Assembly: GCA_964036665.1 (NCBI GenBank)
Contig: OZ038526.1
Location: 33,976,001 to 34,040,000, forward strand
Direction of reading: 5' to 3'
Source: Gordius sp. MW1
Lineage: Eukaryota; Nematomorpha; Gordioida; Gordea; Gordiidae
Length of the DNA: 64,000 nt
Part shown: positions 27,300-38,640 of the stretch, in pieces
Layout: every line of letters begins with the position of its first letter
Numbering within the stretch: the first letter of the stretch is position 1
Made by a program: the position numbers and the translations under genes
The notes under the pieces: model-generated
Databases searched by the model: none
Seen by the model: the letters and a program-made list of their open reading frames with translations, nothing else
Told to the model about the DNA's origin: nothing

Positions 27300-27949
27300 T
27301 TTAATCACCTGGCAATGGATGACCAAGGAAGGGTAAATTGCTAATGATGCCATTTAGGCATCGTAATCAGAATTTATAGCTCATTAAAATATAGTCAAAT
27401 TAATTATAATGAGATTTGAATTAAGAATGGCAAGGTTGCCTGAATACTTTATAAATTATAAGTTTTAAAGAAATATTTTTTAGATATACTCAAACTCAAT
27501 TTACAAACATAAATCTTTATGAGTATGGGCAAAGACTGTTACTAATCAGGGATTTGTATTTTTATACATTAAATTTGCTAAATAGGATAATGGTTGAAAT
27601 TTTATTTTTAAATTCTCAACCTAGTGAAAAATGTATAAAATTGTTTGCTAAATTTTTTTATTTTAAATAAAAATTAAAATCCTTAATGTAATTGAGTCAT
27701 ATAGCTAAATATGTCTGTAAATAATTATGTGTCCTTAAAAAGGTTTTTTATAAGGTGGTTATTCGTTGTCTATATTATTGTTATACTTTTATAGTTCGTT
27801 CGTATAAATGTGATTATTGCATGCTTAGACGATAATTTTAATTGGAACATTCAATTCATGATAAGAAATGGTTTTAAAACGTGTCTTGTAAATCAACTAT
27901 ATGCTCAATCCTTTTCTTTGTTATTATATCGCGGGATTAGTTATAATTG
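27300..27949. other. Upstream region of ATP synthase alpha
   Basis: AT-rich and featureless to my eye. The ATP synthase promoter should lie near its left edge, but I find no TATA box or initiator that stands out. Confidence 0.35.
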
Positions 27950-28175
27950 GTTTCTTAAATCTTTTTCGAGTAAGCCATGTCAGGATCAACCTTTATGTTT
28001 ATTACATTTGCTCCCTTTCCACCTCACACAAGATCGCCGTCTCTGTCCTTTCTCATGCACCTTCATATTTAATACTTTTTATTTTACATCACCCGCAATC
28101 TTTCCTACTACATGTCCATACCACCTCTTCTGGTTATCATTTATTGTATAGACTAAATATTTTTGCCCAGATGCA
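27950..28175 (-). mobile_element. Non-LTR retrotransposon 3' remnant
   Basis: The minus strand reads RWYGHVVGKIAGDVK, stop, KVLNMKVHEKGQRRR and CVRWKG, the RRWYGHV..GR.RGRP..RW tail that ends many animal non-LTR reverse transcriptases. Stops show it is dead. Confidence 0.65.
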
Positions 28176-28649
28176 GTCATTCGTCCTGTGTTCAAGCTTT
28201 CTGTAAGTCAGCTCAACACTCTCATTTCCGTGACAAGAATTGACATTTCTTCCGTATCATTTAGTGACCATCCCATTTGTAAGATATTCCATCAATAACT
28301 AGATTTGTAGCCTATTCCAATTAAACTTAGCTTACATTCCTTTATATGTTCCACATTTGTCAATAGATATTTTTAGTTAAATTATTCTGGCTAAAATTAT
28401 CTCTAATTAGAGGGCCACAGGTTTGATAATTTTTTCCTACCCCAGGTTGGCCCAAATAAGGAGTCCATTGCCTCAACCCCGATATTATAGGTTGAACTTG
28501 AATCCAAACCTCATTCCAGATATATAGCTATAAATAAATATTTGATCAGCAGTTTCTTTAACTATTTAAACAAATATAACCTATGCAATACAACATATAC
28601 TAGGCATTAATATTAATTCTTTTATTTTCCTAACTTTGAATATTATTTT

Positions 28650-28805
28650 TGTCGTGGTTGCGCACGCGCAATCATGCGCAGGCGCGCGCAGCCGCAGCCA
28701 AGTCTCTATGCGCATGTGCGCGCAGCCAAAGCCAGGTATACTATGCGCATACCATACGCGTTTCCCCCCCCCCTCCCCTCGCTTTGTTATACGCGTGCTA
28801 ATGCC
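28650..28805. promoter_or_regulatory. GC-rich patch with NRF-1-like sites
   Basis: In AT-rich surroundings this patch holds tgcgcacgcgca (28659-28670), an exact fit to the NRF-1 consensus YGCGCAYGCGCR, then atgcgcatgtgcgcgc with one mismatch, and several more tgcgca half sites. The alternating purine-pyrimidine sequence could also adopt Z-DNA. It lies 1.35 kb upstream of the ATP synthase alpha start, so the target gene, if any, is uncertain. Confidence 0.35.
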
Positions 28806-30479
28806 AGCTGCGCTGGAAAGTCATGCGTGGATGAACAAATTTATTGTACCTTTTAACATAATTAATATTTTCCTTTATTTTATTCACGTTTTCGCCTTTT
28901 CGCTCGCTTGGATATCTTCGCGCTTATATTCTAATTTTGTATTTGCTCAACTGGTCTATCGCTCACGGAATCTACAACCATTCAAAATGTAGTTCAAATT
29001 TGCAAAGCATGCTTATAACTAATTAATTTTATATTTAATCATGTTATAGACGTTTTAAAAGGTTGCAAAAACATATATTAAGCATATAATATATGAAGAT
29101 TAACTTTTTTATTGCCGCATATATATTTTCTTTCATATTAAGCATATAATATATGAAGTTCAAATTTTTTGTTGCTGCCTATATATTTTCTTTCATGGGT
29201 TAGATTAAATGCTTTATAATAAGTTAATATGCATTTACATTTATATTGTTATATATAATAGATATACTTATATAATAATGTTTAAATTAAATTTTTTAGC
29301 AGTAGATGAATTGTGCAGTAGACGAGTTGAGTATAAATCCTAATTTTGGGCATATTTGAAATAAATGAAATTGAATAAGGTAAGAATAAAATGATTAAAA
29401 GATTCACACACATTTGTAGTTTAGATTATTGATTAAAATAGTAATCTAATTTAATTGTTTTTATATTTTTTTGAGTTTTATATGGGATTTTACCCACAAT
29501 GCTATTCCTCTTCAAAATCAATCTCTACTGCTTTCTTTGCATAAAGCCGAATGTTAGATTATACCTAATCATATGCAATTTTTTGTAGGTTTAAGATGTT
29601 AAATAAGTTTCCTTCTTCATTCATAATATATTTCCTCATACATGCGACATCATTTATTTAAGTGATAAAAATAATGATAAGTTGAAAATGAATGATAATG
29701 AGCAGTGGTGTAGCTAGGGAGGGCTCTGGGTACCCGAGCCTCCTCAAGAGCAAAAATCGGGCCCCATGGCCCCCCTTAAGGGAAAATTCTTGGGCCCCTG
29801 GGCCCCTTAAGCCATTTTATTTTATTTTATCTTAAGTAGGAAACAATATGAAGATTATAATTATTTGTTTTTGAATATAACTTTTAATTATAATATTACA
29901 AATAAAGATGCTGTATAAAACAATAAAGGAGGAAAATTGCAAAAAATTGTTGAAATGACATAATTCCATAATTTAATATATTTAAATTAAAACCCGAGTT
30001 TTTTATAATTAATTTCCGCTTTATTTATATTAACTTCACTGCATGAACTATGTTAGAATTAATTTTTTTTTGCAAACTAGATTTTTTATTTGTCTCGATA
30101 CTATTGATAATCTCATGGCTCACTTTTATTAAAATTTTTTTAAATATCTTAGAAGGTGAACGGTATGTGGATTCAAATACACATTATGCAATTAAGGGTA
30201 CAATTTTTATTATACTCTAAACTATAAATATGTATAATTTCATATAAATAAACTCATATTAAATGTTTGAACATTTTAATTTTCATGAAAATCTATAAAA
30301 CAATTATTTGTAGGCGTAAAACATAAATATACACCACATTTTTTGGAAGATACTTTTGTAATCCCTCTTTGAGCGAGTACGACTTGCAAATTTGGTGAAC
30401 AAAACCAGTTATCAAAAAATAATTTATAATAAATTTGCTGCGGTATATAAGAAATTTAACGTAGCACAGCATTGCTTCG
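28806..30479. other. Intergenic, AT-rich, small tandem duplication
   Basis: Contains a tandem pair of about 63 bp at 29067-29196, built on tattaagcatataatatatg. At 29702-29815 a G/C-rich stretch (agcagtggtgtagctagg, then gggcccc blocks) looks like one end of another repeat family. No gene seen. Confidence 0.4.
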
Positions 30480-30616
30480 AAAAATCGGGTCGGGCTCGGG
30501 TCGGGCCTAAATAAAAAAGCCTTTGGGGCTCGGGTCGGGCTCGGGCAAAATAAAAATCGAGAAGTCGGGCTCGGGCCGGGCTCGGACCGAAGAAATTTCA
30601 TTTTGCAGGGCTCTAG
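30480..30616. mobile_element. Truncated hAT-like GC-rich repeat (family C)
   Basis: Runs of cgggtcgggctcggg end in gaagaaatttcattttgc followed by agggctct, the same right end as the full copies at 44767 and 59235. The left end is missing. Confidence 0.55.
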
Positions 30617-32369
30617 GTATGGTACCACGATTAATAATTCAAAAAATATAAAACTCAAATAAAATACCTTATGTGCATAGATTATTACAAAATATAATTA
30701 TCAAAAATAATAAATATATATAAAATAATTTCATAAATATTAATTTAACCTTTTATTTATCTAATTTTAATGTTTTAAAATTTGTCAAATAATAATATTT
30801 ATCCTTTTACGATGTGTATAAAATTGAGAAGAAAAATTTTATAAGAAAATAGCCATTTTCAAAAATAGGGTTTAATAAAATGCGAAATTAAAAAAATATA
30901 ATAGGTCTCATGGGCCTTATTAACATTCGAATCGAAGATATGGGTTGTGGCTTCAAGTTCAAATACACACCATGCACTTGAGTTAAAATTTGTTTATATA
31001 ATATTTATTATATACAATAATTTGTAGTATGTGTATTGAGATATACAATATGCAGTAGAGGTTATGATTTTGCAATTAAAAATAGTAGCAAGCAATTAAA
31101 GCTTAACATGTTTTTAAAGCCCCTAGCTTCAAGCAATAGGTTAAATCAAATAGGTATTCTTCCTTAGCTTTATTGAGCTTAGAACATGACTTTATAAATG
31201 TTATTCCCCCGGATGATATTATAAATTCGAAAGCGTAATGAAATACTATTAAAAGACTAATTTTAATATTTAATGAAAAGTTATCTTGACTTTTAAACTT
31301 GTTTTAAACTTTTTAACACTTTCAAAATATATTAAAGTATTATTAAATTTACTAAAACTCCATCCTGGATTTAATTTAATTGTCCACTCACATGCTTATT
31401 GTTTAATATCTTGCATATTTTTATGTACCACATGCACATATAAAGCCAATGATTTTCCAAAAAATAGTTTGTGCACCATTTTTTCCTCTTTATTAGTCAT
31501 ATCCCATCATAAGTTGTATAAATTAATATAATAACAAATTCCTGAATTTTATAGACAATTGTTAACGCACCAAAACTTTCAAGGGATAAAATCCCAAAAA
31601 ATTCTTTTCGGTGTGTCATTAAATTCAACAAAATGTACACAAACCCTAAGTTAATCTGTGCATATCACCATCTCTAATTTCAATTATTAAATAAAATTTT
31701 GATTCATTTAATTTTGACAGAATATTTTAGCCGTTAAATTTATTAGTTCATTTTAATTTTTAGGTGGTGTAAAGAGGGGGGGGGGGTGGTACAAATATAT
31801 CTATAATATCATCAGCAGCAACAACTTCAAATTACTCATTTGAACGAATTTTAATTTCATAATTAATTTTTTTTATATTTTATGTCATAATTACGCCTTT
31901 TGAAGATCTCACCTTAAAAAAGGCTATTAAATGTTCTCATTGTTTTCCTGATATAAATGCTGCCTGAAAATGTTGCCAATATTGCATATGTAAAATTAAA
32001 ATTTGTTATATATATGGCCAAGATTTTTGGGGATGTGGCAATAACTTTTATAAAAACTTTGTTGTATAGTTTTTTAACTATTTGTATCATTTTTTAAAAT
32101 GCCAAAGATTTTTTGTCAATATCCCCGTTCCACTTTGTGCCCTAAAAATTCATTTATACAAAAACTTATTATACCATGTGAAATTTTCTATATTGTTTCA
32201 ACTACATCACTTTGTTTTATTCGTGAATAAATTCCATTTATTTTATGCCCTATAAACATAAAGTCTGAGACATACCAGTGTGATGTTATTAGATAAAATA
32301 CACAAAGTAGTAGCGGAATTTTAAGTTTGTCCAACGTTTATGAGGGAAAAAATTTCAATTGCGTTTGAC
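30617..32369. other. Intergenic, AT-rich
   Basis: No coding-like frame or repeat end recognised. A G run sits near 31776. The open frame at 31286-31531 has a low-complexity Leu/Lys/Ser composition and no start context. Confidence 0.35.
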
Positions 32370-32455
32370 CCATGGGCGTATCCAGGTTTTTGATTAGGGG
32401 GGGGGGCGAAAATGTTTTAAGTTCAATTAAGGGGGGGGGGGGGGGGGCAAAACGT
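32370..32455. mobile_element. Half MITE family B with long G runs
   Basis: Starts atgggcgtatccaggt and then holds two G runs, one of 17 bases at 32431-32447. The far inverted end is missing. Confidence 0.5.
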
Positions 32456-32639
32456 AATGGCAAAATAAATTGAGTGCAAATATTTTTTTATATTGTTTTG
32501 CTCTCCGATGAACTCTGGCCTCAACAAGAGACTTTCAGGGGTGGCTTGAGGCCCGGCCCGGGCCCGAAAATTTATGAGTTGGGTACGGGCCTTTAATAGT
32601 ATAGGCTAAATTGGGTAGGCCTATTAGTTATAAAATAGG

Positions 32640-33275
32640 CCTTTCCGTGACTATGACCCTAGGCACTCCCAACCGTGCAAACCATTCCCGCAACGCCTTA
32701 ATAATTCCACCTGAATGTAGCGAATATAGAATCTTTACTTCTGGTCATTTCGAATACGCATCTACTATGACTAGCCAATAATTCTGTGTAAGCGATCCAT
32801 TGGCTCCTCTGTAGTAGGCCATAAGTATAAGATAGATTCGGGCATTTTAGATCGAGTTTGTTGGCAGCCTTGACACCTGTGAACAAAGTTTTCAATATCA
32901 TCGTTAATATTTGCCCACCAACAATAAAATTTTGCTAGGTCAATCATGCCCGATATCCCGGATGTGCTGTGTGCAGATTCCCGAGCACAGCTTGCTTTAA
33001 CATTTCTGAAACCCCTAACCGATTTTGCCAGTATAGTAAATCATTTTCAACCGATAATTCGTTTTTTTTGGGTAAAATAGCTTACAAATAGTTGCATCGT
33101 TGACGGGTTTGCTCCAAGCAACGGATCATATCAATAACAGAATCTAATTTTGCGTCCCTCCTTGTTTCTTCCACCAACTTTTTCCTATCAAACTCAAAAT
33201 CTTCAATCATGTAAATATGAATGCCTTCACTAACATTTACTAGAGAAGGTAACCGAGATAATGAAGGGTTTGTAA
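32640..33275 (-). pseudogene. Dead Ty3/gypsy pol: RNase H end to integrase core
   Basis: On the minus strand, from high to low coordinates: SLSRLPS (the end of RNase H), a linker with TRRDAKLDSVIDMI, LHTAHPGYR, then after a frameshift FYCWWANINDDIENFV and CQGCQQTRSKMP (HHCC zinc-binding domain of integrase), WPTTEEPMDRLH, and after another shift WLVIVDAYSK, the start of the integrase core with its first Asp. Several frameshifts and stops make it inactive. It abuts the plus-strand integrase tail at about 33290, so one element is rearranged or two are joined head to head. Confidence 0.8.
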
Positions 33276-33289
33276 CGTACCTTAGAGGA

Positions 33290-33574
33290 AGAAGATAAAG
33301 TATCGGCAAAAAATGAAATTTAAAAAGGTTGGCACGCCGGAGTGGTGAATTGCAAAAAAAAAGATTGGTCCTACGACGTCTGGGCCGAAGGGCGAGTAAA
33401 GCGGAAGCATGCAGATCAGCTAAGAAGGGCACTGGGAAATGTAACGAACTGGATAGTGGGTTATGACGAGAGAGAAGGACGAGAACGATTAACAACGGCA
33501 ATTAGTCCACGACCACAGCGACGACGCCAACCTCCAAGAAGATACGATAAATATTGATATTAACTTAGGGGGGA
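33290..33574 (+). pseudogene. Gypsy integrase C-terminal tail and polypurine tract
   Basis: The plus strand reads SYDVWAEGRVKRKHADQLRRA, matching the GR.W.RH.DQLR module that closes many gypsy pol proteins, then an Arg/Pro-rich tail (RRRQPPRRYDKY) and a stop at 33555-33557. A purine-rich ttaggggggatga follows, so the 3' LTR probably starts at the tga near 33575. Confidence 0.65.
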
Positions 33575-33842
33575 TGATAGGAATATAAATCAATTTTGAA
33601 ATCAATTAATGAATTGGTAGATTCAAGAGAGCAAAAATTTAAAGCTTAATCATTTTATATTGTTAAGCGTTCCCTGTGTATATATTTTGTACTTATGATT
33701 TCATTGTTCTAAACACATTGATTTTTATTCCAGTATCTTAATGAATACTACAAAGTTTTTGTATTTTGTTTTATTGATTTATTTTCTCGGGAGATTTTCC
33801 TATTTCAATAATATAAAATGCAATGAAAAAACATTGAGCTAG
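33575..33842 (+). mobile_element. Probable gypsy 3' LTR, interrupted
   Basis: Begins tgataggaatat directly after the purine tract and runs to the insertion point of the next element. I cannot place its right end, because a younger LTR element sits at 33843. Confidence 0.4.
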
Positions 33843-34391
33843 TATCGTATTCGTGGGCATAGGAATACGATTTAAATAAGAAGGTCCAGAAGGGAAGAGT
33901 TATTAGGAATTAATTGGGGGAACTTAAAGGAAAATTGGGCCGTAAAACGATAAATTATTGGGGGATGGCCGGGCCGCGAACAGGCTCACGCGCGTACGCA
34001 GAAATATTTCTCAACTGTCTTTATTACATGGCATTAATATAATCACAACCAAGAAAATATATAATAATTAAAAGATCGCAATGTCAAAATCGCATACGAT
34101 AAGATGCGTATATCGAAAATCACTCACGCGTAAGAAAAATAACAAATACGTATCAGCGCGTCGGGGGGGGGGGGTATACGCGTACTAGAAATTAAATGTA
34201 AAAGAATAATGGTCTACGCTATGAGTGTACAACGTGTAAGATCAAAAGATTGTACCGCGTGTTGAACTCTTAACTTTAATTTTTGAATAAGATGAGATGA
34301 GGGGGGGGGGGGGGGGGGTGTGTGGGAAGACATCTTCATCATCGTATCTCTGGATACGCTAATTTCATTCTTCGTGTATGGGTACACGACA
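33843..34391 (-). repeat. 3' LTR of the non-autonomous element
   Basis: 549 bp. It differs from the 5' copy mainly at its end (gtgggcatagg against gtgcgaaaagg) and in two G-run lengths (18 against 16 bases in one). It holds tandem acgcgtacg-type motifs. Confidence 0.9.
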
Positions 34392-35353
34392 TCTTTTCCT
34401 TTTAAAAGTCGAAGACTTAATGTATTTTCGATAGAGTTCTAAGAGCTCAGTGCAACTATCAAGGCGGCGTTATTAACATTATAAATCTCAAACATCTGGC
34501 ATCGAATACCAACTCTGGCCTTTGCTCACACGACGACTGATATATGTAAAAATCAGAGATAAAAAGGCAACGTCATGACTAACGGATTTTTCTTCCAGCT
34601 CTGTGACTCACCTAGCAACAGCCTTGACAAAACCTATAATTAATATAGATTGTAAACTGCTATCTTGAAAATTATCCTTTCTTGCCCACGAGCAGACTGT
34701 CAAATACTAGTCAAAGAAACTGCGGGGGGGGGGAATTTTAATATTGGTTAACAATATAATTTTCATATAATAAATATATGTAAATAAATCAAGTGTATAA
34801 TTCTGTCTTACAATAATATTCTAGCGGATTAAGAATTTAGGCCTTGAGAATTAGTTAGGGATGATTCTGCATAATTGATATTTTGAATAAAATCAGTTTC
34901 GGGATCTTCATTCGTTCGAAGAATTCCGCCATATGTTCTCAGACATATTGGAATTTCCACTGAATTATGTTTGCGGTTTAAATTTGGTAGCCAATTGTTC
35001 GAAGGAATTGTTTTCTTCCTCCGTCTCCCAATATTTCCGAATCATGGATTGGTTCGATTGTTTTAGTAGAATAATCTTATCCGATATCCCTGCGCTGTGA
35101 CGGTTGTTCATGGCAAACGGGATTGGAATAATTTTATTCAATATCCCTGCACTGTGACGATTTTTCATGGCAAACGGGATGTTCCTAGAATAATTTTATC
35201 CGAATAATTTTATCCATTCCATTCAGAAGAAGGGGGGGGGGGCGGCAATTTGAATTCCAAATTAATTTTTCTGTATAAATTATTTCCTTTTTCGTTTTGT
35301 AGAATAATTCCTGGTTTCCTCCATCGGGCGTGAGTAGAATATCTGACACCAAA
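34392..35353 (-). other. Internal region of the non-autonomous LTR element
   Basis: 962 bp with no gag or pol motif. A 67-codon minus-strand frame (34965-35168) contains a duplicated unit, NNRHSAGISDKIILL and KNRHSAGILNKIIPI, from a direct DNA repeat of about 60 bp. I see no known function. Confidence 0.6.
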
Positions 35354-35899
35354 TATCGTATTCGTGCGAAAAGGAATACGATTTAAATAAGAAGGTCCAG
35401 AAGGGAAGAGTTATTAGGAATTAATTGGGGGAACTTAAAGGAAAATTGGGCCGTAAAACGATAAATTATTGGGGGATGGCCGGGCCGCGAACAGGCTCAC
35501 GCGCGTACGCAGAAATATTTCTCAACTGTCTTTATTACATGGCATTAATATAATCACAACCAAGAAAATATATAATAATTAAAAGATCGCAATGTCAAAA
35601 TCGCATACGATAAGATGCGTATATCGAAAATCACTCACGCGTAAGAAAAATAACAAATACGTATCAGCGCGTCGGGGGGGGGGGTATACGCGTACTAGAA
35701 ATTAAATGTAAAAGAATAATGGTCTACGCTATGAGTGTACAACGTGTAAGATCAAAAGATTGTACCGCGTGTTGAACTCTTAACTTTAATTTTTGAATAA
35801 GATGAGATGAGGGGGGGGGGGGGGGGTGTGTGGGAAGACATCTTCATCATCGTATCTCTGGATACGCTAATTTCATTCTTCGTGTATGGGTACACGACA
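35354..35899 (-). repeat. 5' LTR of the non-autonomous element
   Basis: 546 bp, near-identical to 33843-34391. On the minus strand it is followed at once by the putative primer-binding site. Confidence 0.9.
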
Positions 35900-35904
35900 G
35901 CTAG

Positions 35905-36697
35905 TTAAACATTAGCATTTTTTAGAATATATATCATTTAGGTAATTCATAAAAAATAAACATACTATGATTATGTGATGTTGAACAATTTAGTGCCATC
36001 TACATTTTATTAAAAAATCATTTTTTATGATTTATTTTTATTATCAAATGAGGAGGTAAAAATCACATTTTCTCTATCAACAATGGAAGACACAGCAGGA
36101 AGATTTGGGAGATAAAATGTTATAATTAATGGTTCAAATTTTACCGTATGACATGAGCTGTCTATGTAGTCTATGTATGTTTTAGAGTTGGTCAAGAAAC
36201 ATTCGGTATGTGACTATACAAAACACTAAAATTTCTCAACAATTTTATATCAATATCATTTTAACTTCTTAAAAAGTATTTAGATTGCAATATAAATAAA
36301 CCTAATAATGCGACATATTGAAAAAGAGGCTGTAAAAAATATGCAAATTAATTCCACACTTCTAAGTAATAAACTTAATTATAAAACCCATAAAGATAAT
36401 CTCCATAAGTATTTAAAAGTAACATTTTTTATTCTAAATATTGATATTTTTTTTGGCGTTTAAATTTTGTGCAAATGATAATGAATATATTCTATTATTG
36501 TAAATTCGCATAAAAACGTACATTACTACTTGACAATTATTGAATACCCCTTTGTAGGCAACATAATATGAAAAATTACATTAAAAAATAGTGCAGCCTA
36601 GGTTCAATATTATTGAGACATTTTGCATGGGGTAAGATATTTTATTCAAATGTACAATCAAAGGTTTATTTTTATCTATATGAAATTTTTTTTTAAT
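35905..36697. other. Intergenic, AT-rich
   Basis: No feature recognised. A short open stretch near 36045-36110 reads NEEVKITFSLSTMEDTAGRF and then stops; too little to call. Confidence 0.3.
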
Positions 36698-36931
36698 TAA
36701 ATGGAAAATTTGTATAAAAAAATAATTAACTAATCATTTTGCATTTAATACCCCCCTATAGGCATTCTCGCCCCTTCCCACCTTTCTCGCCAATAAATTG
36801 CATAGCAAATGTGCTACGTTTATACGAAGTTTAGATGAGTTTCGTTCCCATTTCCCCCCTGCACCTCCCTCCCCACTTCCCTTCCCCTCCTCCCCTCCCC
36901 CCCTTCCCACGAGGGCCGAAGCCGAGTTTAG
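36698..36931 (-). repeat. Solo end of the foldback repeat family
   Basis: Matches the outer end of the 1.8-kb arms: taatacccccctataggc, then ctcgccccttcccacctt and cacgagggccgaag. It is in the orientation of the right arm and lacks the tandem units. Confidence 0.7.
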
Positions 36932-38171
36932 TTTTATGATTCTATTAATTTAACATTTAAAAAGACTTAACAATGTAGATAAAGGCTTTTATGCATAACT
37001 CCTGAACAAGTTTTTTCTAAAACAGTAGATTAGTTAGCGACAGGAATAAATGTCAAACCCTTAGATTAAATCTTCGACTACTCTTACCGGTATTGATTAC
37101 ACAATATTTTTTAGCCTATATTTCCGGCGTTGTCAATATTTGACAGACAAGGTTATTCATAGTTGCTACTTCTGTAAGGTGTTCGCTCACATCTGTACAT
37201 ATTACTATTACGAATTATTTTTAAGCTCTTAAAAAATACTTTGAAAAGTAGTAGTTTTAATATTAAAGTATTCTCATATAATGCCAATAGCAATTTGATA
37301 AGCGAGACCTATTAAAAATGCGACCAGCCTAATTAGTTTAATAATTAAGTGCTATACAATTTATGGGCTCACTTTCCATTTGTTTACTTTCACGGTCGGA
37401 ATGTCTTGTCACGGACCGAATGTCTTGTCACGCTTTCGTTTTTTTTCGTCGTGTTTACACTATGACTGCTTGGAATTTGATTAAGCCATTCTGAACGATA
37501 CCCTGCACAGACCAGATATGCAGGGCCGGGCCGGGTAACTGTCTTAAATTTGAATTCTCGGGCGGGCTCGCGCGGGCACGCTGATGAGATTCGGGCAATT
37601 CGTGCATAGTTAAATTAAAATCATAGTATATTATCTTGTTACTTTTTTATTAAATTGTATATCCCGAACCACCCCCAAGTTGAATCTTTGCCCGACTCCA
37701 TTTCTTAGCTTAGTTTTTGGAAGGGATTGAATTTATATTTATGTAGCCATTTCATTGTTCGCAAGACTTAAAACAAAGGCGCCATGCCATTTTCACACAG
37801 TGTAGGCACATATGAGTGTTTAATTCTAATTCATTTAATTTTTCTAACAAATAAAATTTCGTACAATTCGCCTTTTTTATTCCAAATTCTACGCTTTTAC
37901 TTATTTCTAATTTCTATAATAAATAATTTCCATAGCATTCTTTTTTTGCCTCATTTCGTTCGCTCATTATATTCCCTTATCTACGCTCTTATTTATTTTT
38001 ATAATACAAAATTAATTCACAACCATTCTTTTTTGACTTCAAATAAAAATGTTCTTCATTATATTCTATAGCAAAGTAAGTATTACTAACTGAAATAATT
38101 TTCTATTAACCTAAATGCATTAGCAACTAATCCATTAAAATTGGGTGACCATTTTTTAATAGTGGTTGGAA
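36932..38171. other. Intergenic with repeat fragments
   Basis: Holds a fragment at 37337-37440 (gctatacaatttatgggctc) of the attgctatgcaat repeat end and a GC-rich patch at 37515-37600 (gggccgggccgggtaac) like the hAT-type repeats. No gene seen. Confidence 0.4.
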
Positions 38172-38540
38172 GATTTTGGGATTGCATAAATTCGGGTCTA
38201 ACGGACAAATTTAATTAATGGAGCCGGGCAGCTCTAATGGTTCGGGCATGGCCGAGCGAAAACTTAGGATGGTTCAGGCGGGCAATTTAGTTAAAAATAT
38301 CGACTGGAACGGGTTCGGACAGAAAAATTTAAACAAATCTGATCTATGTTTGGGATCGCATAAATTCGGGATTAACGGGCAAATTTAATATTTCTGGCCG
38401 GCCAATTCGGGCAGCTTTAACAATTCGAACGGGTCCGGGCGGACACTTAGCTGGGTTCGGGCGGGCCCGGGCCGGCAATGAAGTTAAAAATCTGAATCGG
38501 GCCGGGTTCGGGCAGAAAATTCCAAACAAATCTGGCCTCT
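38172..38540. repeat. Tandem pair of a 180-bp GC-rich repeat
   Basis: Two diverged head-to-tail copies, about 38172-38346 and 38347-38540. Each starts near ttgggattgcataaattcgg and ends near caaatctg, with gggttcgggcggg-type blocks between. Confidence 0.7.
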
Positions 38541-38547
38541 GATACCC

Positions 38548-38640
38548 TGTGCCCTCCTACTAGGGCCTATACCTCTACTCATATGGGTTCGAATTTTGGC
38601 GAGGGCAAATTTTTTTTAAAATAATAATTAATATATTGTT
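38548..38640 (+). repeat. tRNA-like short repeat (possible SINE)
   Basis: tgccctc at the left can pair with gagggca at the right, and gggttcgaattttggcg resembles a pol III B box; a T run follows. Related pieces lie at 39095-39210 and 39365-39485. No cloverleaf with an anticodon arm can be drawn, so it is not a tRNA gene. Confidence 0.35.

Larger units (their letters stand above)
33843..35899 (-). mobile_element. Young non-autonomous LTR retrotransposon, complete
   Basis: Two almost identical LTRs, 33843-34391 (549 bp) and 35354-35899 (546 bp), flank 962 bp without pol. Read on the minus strand each LTR starts TGTCGTG and ends ACGATA. The 5' LTR (35899-35354) is followed by tttggtgtcagatattc, matching the TGGTGTCAGA primer-binding site of many animal gypsy elements, and aaaaggaaaaga precedes the 3' LTR as a polypurine tract. 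GCTAG occurs at 33838-33842 and again at 35900-35904 as a 5-bp target duplication. The element must borrow its enzymes from a relative. Confidence 0.9.

Noticed and set aside
28636-28992. 118-codon open frame over the CG-rich patch
   Set aside because: Its composition follows the alternating gcgc sequence; no domain seen.
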